64,000 nt of DNA. Origin: an uncultured Collinsella sp. Its GTDB lineage: Bacteria > Actinomycetota > Coriobacteriia > Coriobacteriales > Coriobacteriaceae. Within the stretch, counting starts at the first letter, position 1; every line of letters starts with the position of its first letter. A program made the position numbers and the translations under genes. The DNA is taken from contig CAUEMA010000006.1 in the NCBI GenBank assembly GCA_959018755.1, positions 49,008 through 113,007 of the forward strand, given 5' to 3'. Positions 42,203 through 48,546 of the stretch are shown one piece after another. The notes beneath the pieces are model-generated. The model was not told where the DNA came from. It searched no databases and saw nothing but the letters and a program-made list of their open reading frames with translations.

Positions 42203-43477
42203 ATGTCTATTGATAAGGAATTTGGCCAGCCTCGTACCATCGGCGTTGCCGGGGTGACAAAGCGCGGCGTTGCTCATCGCTGCTACGGTACGCGTTGTCA
42301 GGATGCGCATATGATCCGCCGCGTCAAACAAGTGGCGATCTGGAAAGACGGTGGCAAGAGAGATCGACTCCTGCCGGGCAAGGAGTACGTTGTCGCGGCC
42401 GTGGCGGATGGCTTGGGCTCCGAGGCTCACAGCGATATCGGCGCCCATGCCGCCGTCAACACCGCCGTGTCGACGATGTGCGAGCTGATTGGCACCTGGT
42501 GCGCAACGGGCGACAGCGCCCTAGCGATCTCGATGCCTCGTTTTTTGGAGCAGGCCATGATCAAGGCGAACAATGCCGTGGTCAAGAAGGCTGCATCAAT
42601 GGAGTTACCTGCCAATGAGTTCGATGCGACGCTCGCAATTGCCGTTTACGATGGCGACCAACTGTTCTTTGCCTCCGCGGGCGACTCGGGTGTCATCGCA
42701 AAGACCGATGCCGGATTTGAGCTCCTTACCCGCCCGAGCCGCGTGGGGGAGGCGGGCACGTATCCCCTTTACTGCAGAGAGAAGTGGGAGATCAGTGCGT
42801 GTGGCCATGTGCGTGGCTTTCTGCTCGCTACGGATGGCCTGCTAGAGCTCCTGGTGCCCGAGTTTAACAACGAGAACCTGAATGAGAAGGCGGTGCATCT
42901 CTTTATGGGTGCCGGGTACAAGTCTGTGGGCGCATCGGATATTGATGCCGCGTTGGAAAAGCGCGTCGAGAACGTTGTCCATCGCATTCAGGGAAACCGC
43001 TACACGTACGACGATGCGACCGTTGTTGTTGCGCTCGATTGGGATTATGTAGAGCCTGCTGCCGTTTTGAAGGAGGATCCCGATCCCGCGCCCGTACCTG
43101 CGGCAGAGCCTGCGCCCGCGCCCGCAGCGGAACCCGCGCCCGAGCCTGTTCCTGTGACGGAGCCCGAACCCGAGCCCGTTCCTCAGGCGGAGCTTGATCC
43201 CAAACCGGCAGGACCGGAGATAGCTTCGAGCATCAATATTTCACTGAATCCCGATATGCCGGACCCCGAGGCCACCGTGGTGCTTTCGGCCGAGGGTGGC
43301 ACCGACGTGCCCGCGCTTGAGCCGATCGCAATGTTAGAGAACATGCTCGGCATTTGCTTCGAATACGATGAGCTACTCGAAGCATGCCAGGCATTCGTCA
43401 AAAAGCACGACGAAGGTGCACGCTCGGACGGCGGCCAGCGCGACGTGCCCATCAACACTGATCCGACCTACGAATAA
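42203..43477 (+). CDS. PP2C-family protein phosphatase
   Basis: The 424-aa protein has a PP2C domain (about residues 12-282): GTRCQDAH, AVADGLGSEAHSDIGA (68-81), ASAGDSGVIAK (158-167), LLATDGLLE (208-215) and YDDATVVVAL (269-278), giving the metal-binding Asp residues. A Pro/Glu/Ala repeat linker (about 285-340) joins it to a conserved-looking C-terminal segment, where MLGICFEYDELLEACQAF is the clearest helix. The start ATG 42203 has GGGGG upstream. A longer frame at 42146 overlaps the vWA gene. It should remove phosphates placed by the adjacent kinase. Confidence 0.9.
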   Translation: MSIDKEFGQPRTIGVAGVTKRGVAHRCYGTRCQDAHMIRRVKQVAIWKDGGKRDRLLPGKEYVVAAVADGLGSEAHSDIGAHAAVNTAVSTMCELIGTWCATGDSALAISMPRFLEQAMIKANNAVVKKAASMELPANEFDATLAIAVYDGDQLFFASAGDSGVIAKTDAGFELLTRPSRVGEAGTYPLYCREKWEISACGHVRGFLLATDGLLELLVPEFNNENLNEKAVHLFMGAGYKSVGASDIDAALEKRVENVVHRIQGNRYTYDDATVVVALDWDYVEPAAVLKEDPDPAPVPAAEPAPAPAAEPAPEPVPVTEPEPEPVPQAELDPKPAGPEIASSINISLNPDMPDPEATVVLSAEGGTDVPALEPIAMLENMLGICFEYDELLEACQAFVKKHDEGARSDGGQRDVPINTDPTYE

Positions 43478-43494
43478 CGAAGGGAGTCTCCCAG

Positions 43495-44568
43495 ATGCTT
43501 TACGACAAGAACGGTAGGGCCTTTGAACTCGGTGACGAAGTAGGGTTTGGGCGAGAGGGTTCCACTTATCACATCGTGGGAGAGCCCTTTGTCGCCAAGA
43601 TCTATCATAATGCGACGCCTCAGATTACTCGCAAGATCGAGTCGATGGCGTCGATACTTTCGGTGCTCTTTGAGCGCAAAAAGCAGCTGCTTCTTAAGCT
43701 TGCCTGGCCACTCGGGGCGCTCTATGAGCGCCCCGACGGCAGGGGATTCAAGGGCTTTTTTATGTACGGGGTTCCCGAAGAATTCGTCTCGATCGATGTT
43801 GTGTCGCAGTTTCCGGGTAATCCTACGGCACCGCGCATGTCTGAACGCCAAAAGATTGAAATGCTCATCGACTTGTGTATGCTCACCTCGGAGTTGCATG
43901 CCATCGGTATCACCTTGGGTGACTGGAATCCCCGTAACATCCTTGTGGGGGAGAGGGGGAGTCTAATGCTTCTCGACACCGATTCGTATGCTTTCACACT
44001 TTCAGATGTGAGCTACCAAACCACCTGTGCAGCACCAGGATATATCGCACCGGAGGTGCTCAAGCTCATGGAGACAACTGGGGTCAGTGATTTCGAGAGC
44101 TTAGCAGCCGCCACGAATGCCCCGGTGTTTACACCTCAGACGGATGACTTTGGGCTGGCGGTCCATATCTTCAAGATGCTCAATCGCGGAATACACCCAT
44201 ACGCTTCTGGTGAGCTGGACCTGGAGATTTTTGACCTGGGTGATGACATTCCACCCGCACCGTCGTTGAACAGCTGCGTGTGTAATGGGCGCAGCCCTTT
44301 TGTGGGGACGCTGGTCGGACACGTTATCCCGGTGTACGCTCTCGAGCTCGATGATTTTGGCAACCTTATGGGCGAGGCTTTCCGCCGGTCGCTCTTTGGC
44401 AAAGCGCAGGAGCGCCTTGACGCGCATACATGGGCGCGCCTGCTCGACCGTTATCTATCAGAGACCGTTCAGTGCCAGCGCGGTCATCATCTATATCATG
44501 CTTCGCAGGATGAATGTCCCTACTGCAGAGGAGAGCACGCCCTATTAGCTCGTTTGGCTGATTGCTGA
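43495..44568 (+). CDS. Divergent protein kinase with C-terminal zinc ribbon (TerY-P type)
   Basis: This 357-aa kinase has a glycine loop GFGREGSTY (17-25) and K35. The catalytic loop is GDWNPRN (142-148) in place of HRD, with DTDSY (161-165) in place of DFG, and YIAPEV serves as APE. GDxNxxN plus DTDS is the wording of the YegI-like kinases found in TerY-P triads. The C-terminal C327-x3-H331 and C341-x2-C344 form a zinc ribbon, as in that family. It is the last gene of the vWA-PP2C-kinase operon (17-bp gap) and is followed by a hairpin. Catalysis is probable, but the altered HRD needs testing. Confidence 0.87.
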   Translation: MLYDKNGRAFELGDEVGFGREGSTYHIVGEPFVAKIYHNATPQITRKIESMASILSVLFERKKQLLLKLAWPLGALYERPDGRGFKGFFMYGVPEEFVSIDVVSQFPGNPTAPRMSERQKIEMLIDLCMLTSELHAIGITLGDWNPRNILVGERGSLMLLDTDSYAFTLSDVSYQTTCAAPGYIAPEVLKLMETTGVSDFESLAAATNAPVFTPQTDDFGLAVHIFKMLNRGIHPYASGELDLEIFDLGDDIPPAPSLNSCVCNGRSPFVGTLVGHVIPVYALELDDFGNLMGEAFRRSLFGKAQERLDAHTWARLLDRYLSETVQCQRGHHLYHASQDECPYCRGEHALLARLADC

Positions 44569-44588
44569 CTGTCTTGGAGAAAGCCCGT

Positions 44589-44623
44589 GAGGCGGCACAC
44601 AGGCTAATCCTGCGTGTCGCCTC
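44589..44623 (+). terminator. Hairpin after the zinc-ribbon kinase gene
   Basis: A 15-position stem (44589-44603 with 44609-44623, two G-U type positions) lies 20 bp past the stop. It lacks a long T-run, so it may be a weak terminator or a 3' end stabiliser. Confidence 0.55.
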
Positions 44624-44728
44624 CGTACATGTAGACGATAAAGCCGTCGCCGGTGTCTTGGCTGTGATCCTCCAGGATGCGCTTCATGTAAAAGAGGTCA
44701 CGAGCGAGGATTTTCGGACGCTTGCTCG

Positions 44729-44796
44729 ACGAGAGTGGATAATCTCCCGCTTTTGGCGCGAACATAGGCCGAAAACGGGAGATTATCCACTCTCGT
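44729..44796. repeat. REP-like palindrome upstream of DAHP synthase
   Basis: A perfect 21-bp arm pair (44729-44749 with 44776-44796) lies around a 26-nt centre that can extend the stem (TTTTGGC with GCCGAAAA). The 355-bp gap 44569-44924 is otherwise non-coding, with the aroF promoter near its end. Confidence 0.75.
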
Positions 44797-44924
44797 GGTA
44801 AGCAAGTCCTCGTGTCATCCGTTCCCTTTTTGGTTGGTCGTGCTTGCACTTTAGTGTGCGACAGCGGATAATTCCGGACATTCGACAATTCACGCTTTGG
44901 CTTATCTAATTGAGGAGGCCCCAT

Positions 44925-45956
44925 ATGGCCATGGATTTCAAACGCAGGCTGCCGATCCCCATGGAGATCCGCGAGGAAATGCCGCTTTCTGCCGAGCTTA
45001 CTGCCAAGAAGCAGGCATTCGATGCCGAGGTCGCCAAGGTCTTTACCGGCGAGGATGCGCGCAAGGTACTTATCATCGGTCCGTGTTCTGCCGACCGCGA
45101 GGATTCGGTCCTCGAGTACATGAATCGCCTGGCCAAGACCGCCGAAGAGGTCAAGGACAAGCTCATCATCATCCCGCGCGTCTACACCAACAAACCGCGT
45201 ACCAAGGGCACCGGCTACAAGGGCCTGCTGCACAATCCCAATCCCGAGGCTCCCGACGACCTGCTCGAGGGCGTCAAGGCCATCCGCCACATGCACCTGC
45301 GCGTCATCGAGGAGACCGGCTTCTTCACCGCCGACGAGATGCTCTACCCGTCCAACTACCAGTACCTCGTCGACCTGCTAAGCTACGTCGCCGTGGGCGC
45401 ACGCTCGGTCGAGAACCAGGAGCATCGCCTGGTGTCGAGCGGCATTTCGGTGCCTGTCGGCATGAAGAACCCCACCGCCGGTTCCACCACCGTTATGCTC
45501 AACTCCATCTATGCTGCCCAGGCACATCAGAGCTTTATCTTCCGCAACTGGGAGGTCGAGTGCGATGGCAACCCGCTCGCGCATGCCGTCATGCGTGGCT
45601 ACATCGGTCTTGATGGACGCACCTACCCCAATTACCACTACGAGCACCTGGAGCGCTTGGCTGAGCGCTACACCGAGCACGCCGGCTACGCCAACCCGGC
45701 AGCGGTCATCGACTGCAACCACGACAACTCGGGCAAGCGTCCGCTGGAGCAGTACCGCATTTGCAAGGAGGTGCTCGACAGCTGCCGCCGCAACGAGTCC
45801 ATCGCCAAGCTGGTCAAGGGCTTTATGATCGAGTCCTACCTGGAGGACGGCAACCAGCCGGTTGACGGCGGCGTCTTTGGCAAGTCGATCACCGACCCGT
45901 GCCTGGGCTGGGAAAAGACCGACTACCTCATTCACGAGATCGCAGAGCGGGTGTAG
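44925..45956 (+). CDS. aroF: 3-deoxy-7-phosphoheptulonate synthase (DAHP synthase, class I)
   Basis: This 343-aa enzyme condenses phosphoenolpyruvate and erythrose-4-phosphate, the first step of aromatic amino acid synthesis. Motifs include LIIGPCSADREDSVLEYMNR, IIPRVYTNKPRTKGTGYKG, VGMKNPTAGS and DCNHDNSGKRPLEQ, which supply substrate and metal ligands. Length matches AroF/AroG/AroH. Which aromatic amino acid inhibits it cannot be told. The start ATG 44925 has AGGAGG 6 nt upstream. The gene stands alone and ends in a TACC-loop hairpin and the 113-nt repeat. Confidence 0.93.
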   Translation: MAMDFKRRLPIPMEIREEMPLSAELTAKKQAFDAEVAKVFTGEDARKVLIIGPCSADREDSVLEYMNRLAKTAEEVKDKLIIIPRVYTNKPRTKGTGYKGLLHNPNPEAPDDLLEGVKAIRHMHLRVIEETGFFTADEMLYPSNYQYLVDLLSYVAVGARSVENQEHRLVSSGISVPVGMKNPTAGSTTVMLNSIYAAQAHQSFIFRNWEVECDGNPLAHAVMRGYIGLDGRTYPNYHYEHLERLAERYTEHAGYANPAAVIDCNHDNSGKRPLEQYRICKEVLDSCRRNESIAKLVKGFMIESYLEDGNQPVDGGVFGKSITDPCLGWEKTDYLIHEIAERV

Positions 45957-45984
45957 GTTACGGCGTTTTACCAAACGCCGTAAC
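45957..45984 (+). repeat. TACC-loop hairpin after aroF
   Basis: A perfect 12-bp stem (45957-45968 with 45973-45984) closes the TACC loop, and the G of the stop codon can add one more pair. It is the longest of the four TACC hairpins. Confidence 0.75.
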
Positions 45985-45988
45985 CGGC

Positions 45989-46101
45989 CGACGCTGCGCG
46001 GGTCGCATTTGGACAATCTGACGTTCAACTTCAAGGGCGCGACCAGAAGGTCAGCGCCCTTTCGTTTCACGTCACCTTGCCTCAAATGCGACCCGCTCGC
46101 T
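45989..46101 (+). repeat. 113-nt structured repeat, copy 2
   Basis: It matches 18951-19063 at 109 of 113 positions. In this copy the outer arms (45998-46011 with 46083-46096) pair perfectly over 14 bp and enclose a terminator stem (46033-46061). Confidence 0.88.
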
Positions 46102-46130
46102 GGCGTTGCCAAAACATCGGCGTTGCCTTG

Positions 46131-46283
46131 GTAGTCATTGGGGACGTTCTTAAACGACTAGTCATAGGGGACACTCTTGCGGCGCTTGGCACTTGGGGAC
46201 ACCTCCTATGTCAAGAGGTTGGTGCAGTGGGGACAGGTTACTTTGCACTAAGTTGGTGCAGATTAACCTGTCCCCTTTGCACC
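46131..46283. repeat. Cluster of GGGGAC repeats
   Basis: The 22-nt left arm of the 19153 element recurs at 46131-46152. Three more GGGGAC units follow at about 46168, 46195 and 46229. The last forms a 20-position stem (46221-46240 with 46264-46283, two mismatches). No coding sequence is seen. Confidence 0.65.
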
Positions 46284-46337
46284 AGGATGCAATCTGCTTG
46301 CTGGCAGTACCAGATCTTTGGTACTCTCCAAGCCCCT

Positions 46338-46565
46338 TGGCCAAAAAATGCCAAATATGAGTACTGTTGCTAGCCTAGTGACATATCGGTCTAGTGAGAT
46401 AATAGACATAATGATAAATATGTTCATTAACGTTGGTGCACAGAAGCCCGCTAACGGGCGTTTTGATTAATTTGAAGGCGTATAGAGGCCGTAAAGAGGT
46501 CATTTGAGGCTGTTTTGGCTGCTACTAAAAATGTAACAGTACTCATATTTGACCTTTTTTGGCCA
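46338..46565. mobile_element. MITE-like element with 33-bp terminal inverted repeats
   Basis: Terminal arms 46338-46370 and 46533-46565 match at 30 of 33 positions around about 160 bp of A/T-rich DNA, unlike the GC-rich surroundings. It has no reading frame of note. The inside has a small GCCCGCTAACGGGC stem. No clear target duplication is seen. It looks like a non-autonomous element or decayed insertion. Alternatively the arms are remnants of a regulatory structure. Confidence 0.55.
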
Positions 46566-46625
46566 CAGGGTCCGGAAGGGGCTGTTAATCGGGCCGCAAG
46601 AGAGGTAATTCGAGTGCCGTGGACG

Positions 46626-46660
46626 AAAAACGGGGGCGCAGGTTGTCCTGCGCCCCCGTT
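46626..46660 (-). terminator. Terminator of the ABC exporter operon
   Basis: A perfect 14-bp GC stem (46629-46642 with 46647-46660) is followed on the minus strand by five T. It lies 30 bp past the last stop. Confidence 0.88.
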
Positions 46661-46689
46661 CTCGCGTTATTCGTTCCCTGCGGCAGAAT

Positions 46690-48546
46690 TTACGCCGCTT
46701 CGTCGAACTGCGAATTGTAGAGATCGGCGTAGAAGCCGCCCTGGGCGAGCAACTCGTCGTGCGTGCCCTTCTCGACGATATCGCCGTCGCGAATCACCAG
46801 GATCACGTCGGCGTTGCGGATCGTGGACAGGCGGTGCGCGATGACAAAGCTGGTACGGCCCTGCATCAGCGCATCCATGGCGCGCTGAATGAGCTCCTCG
46901 GTGCGGGTATCGACGTTGGAGGTCGCCTCGTCCAAAATCAGCGCCGGGCGGTCGGCCAAAATGGCACGCGCAATGGTCACGAGCTGGCGCTGACCCTGCG
47001 AAAGGTTAGTGCCCTCCTCGTTGATCATAAAGTCGTAGCCGCCGGCGAGCGTATGGATAAAGTGGTCGCAGCGTGCGGCGCGTGCGGCGGCTTCGACCTC
47101 GGCATCGCTCGCATCGGGGCGTCCGTAGCGGATGTTTTCGCGGATGGTGCCGTTAAACAGCCAGGTATCCTGCAGCACCATGGCAAACTCGCCGCGCAGC
47201 GCCGCGCGGTCCCAGTCGCGCACGTCGATGCCCTCGACGCGCAGCGAGCCGCCGTCCACGTCGTAAAAGCGCTGCAGCAGCTTGATGAGCGTGGTCTTGC
47301 CGGCGCCGGTGGGGCCGACGATGGCGATGGTCTGGCCGGGCTGCGCCTCGCAGCTAAAGTCGTGGATGATGGTCTTGTCGGGCGTGTAGCCAAACTTGAC
47401 ATGGTCAAACTCCACGTGGCCGGGGCGCTTTTCGGGAATCTGCGCGTCGGCCTTCTGCTCCTCCTCGGGCGCGGCCAGGAACTCAAAGACGCGCTCGGTG
47501 GCAGCTGCCATCGACTGCATCGTGTTGCTCACGTTGCCCAGCTGCTGCACGGGTTGCGTAAAGTTGCGAACGTACTGGATAAAGCTCTGGATGTCGCCGG
47601 GCGTGGCATTGCCGGTCAGCGCGAGCTGCGCGCCCACCACGACGACGCCCACGTAGCCCATGTTGCCCACCAGGCTCATAAGCGGCATCATCAGGCCCGA
47701 CAGGAACTGCGAGCGCCAGCCACTAATAAAGAGGCGGTCGTTTTGACGGTCGAACTCCTCGATCGAGGCCTCGGCGCGGTCGAACACCTGAATGACGTTC
47801 TGGCCGGCAAAGTCCTCCTCGATAATGCCGTTGACGGTGCCCAAGACCTGCTGCTGCTCGCGGAAGTACGGCTGCGAGAAGTGAATCATTACGGTCAGGA
47901 TAATCGCGGCGGCCGGCAGCGTGAGCACGGTGACACCGGTAAGCGGCAGGCTGATCGATAGCATCATGACGAGCACGCCGATAATCTGCGTCACCGACGT
48001 GATGAGCTGCGTCACGCTCTGGTTGAGCGATTGGCCCAGCGTATCGACGTCGTTAGTGATGCGGCTGAGCACGTCGCCCTTGCTGTGGCCGTTGAAGTAG
48101 CTCATCGGCACGACGGCGATCTTGGCGGCAATCTCCTTGCGCATGCGGTAGCAGATCTTTTGCGTGACGCCGGTCATGAGCCAGCCCTGGATGAGGCTGC
48201 AAACAGAGCTTGCAAGATACAGGCAGAGCAAAAAGCCGAGCGTCTTGGCGATCCAGTCAAAGTCAACGTCGCCGGTACCGTTTACCTTGGCAACCAGACC
48301 CTCGAACAGTTTGGTCGTAACCTGGCCGAGCACCTTGGGCCCCACAATGTTAAAGATGACCGAGCACACGGCAAAGGCGACGGCGACAAACACGGCAATC
48401 TTGTGCTGGCCGATATAGCCGAGCAGCTGCCTCATGGTGCCCTTAAAGTCCTTGGCCTTTTCGCCACGGCGCATGCCACCCATGCGGCCCATGGGACCAC
48501 GCTGGCGGGTGGGCTTGGGAATCTGAGTCTTGGTCTCGTCTGCCAT
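46690..48546 (-). CDS. ABC exporter half-transporter, canonical ATP site
   Basis: This 618-aa type I exporter has six membrane helices (about residues 45-340) and an ATPase domain (about 385-610) with Walker A GPTGAGKTT, signature LSQGQRQ, Walker B ALILDEATSNVD and H-loop AHR. The N-terminus is Arg/Gly-rich (RQRGPMGRMGGMRRGEK). It is the downstream partner of the next half-transporter, with a TAATG start-stop overlap, so the two form a heterodimer. The catalytic Glu is kept here and lost in the partner, the usual asymmetry. A multidrug or peptide substrate is likely but undefined. Confidence 0.9.
   Translation of the reverse strand: MADETKTQIPKPTRQRGPMGRMGGMRRGEKAKDFKGTMRQLLGYIGQHKIAVFVAVAFAVCSVIFNIVGPKVLGQVTTKLFEGLVAKVNGTGDVDFDWIAKTLGFLLCLYLASSVCSLIQGWLMTGVTQKICYRMRKEIAAKIAVVPMSYFNGHSKGDVLSRITNDVDTLGQSLNQSVTQLITSVTQIIGVLVMMLSISLPLTGVTVLTLPAAAIILTVMIHFSQPYFREQQQVLGTVNGIIEEDFAGQNVIQVFDRAEASIEEFDRQNDRLFISGWRSQFLSGLMMPLMSLVGNMGYVGVVVVGAQLALTGNATPGDIQSFIQYVRNFTQPVQQLGNVSNTMQSMAAATERVFEFLAAPEEEQKADAQIPEKRPGHVEFDHVKFGYTPDKTIIHDFSCEAQPGQTIAIVGPTGAGKTTLIKLLQRFYDVDGGSLRVEGIDVRDWDRAALRGEFAMVLQDTWLFNGTIRENIRYGRPDASDAEVEAAARAARCDHFIHTLAGGYDFMINEEGTNLSQGQRQLVTIARAILADRPALILDEATSNVDTRTEELIQRAMDALMQGRTSFVIAHRLSTIRNADVILVIRDGDIVEKGTHDELLAQGGFYADLYNSQFDEAA

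Noticed and set aside
43081..43200. Pro/Glu/Ala codon repeats that look like a tandem repeat array
   Set aside because: They encode the flexible linker of the PP2C protein and are irregular, so this is not a CRISPR or independent repeat.
44604..44720. Minus-strand frame ending YMKRILEDHSQDTGDGFIV then YMYGGDTQD
   Set aside because: The wording looks protein-like, but the end is part of a hairpin arm, no start or ribosome site fits, and the longer frame is antisense to aroF. A gene fragment is possible but cannot be supported.
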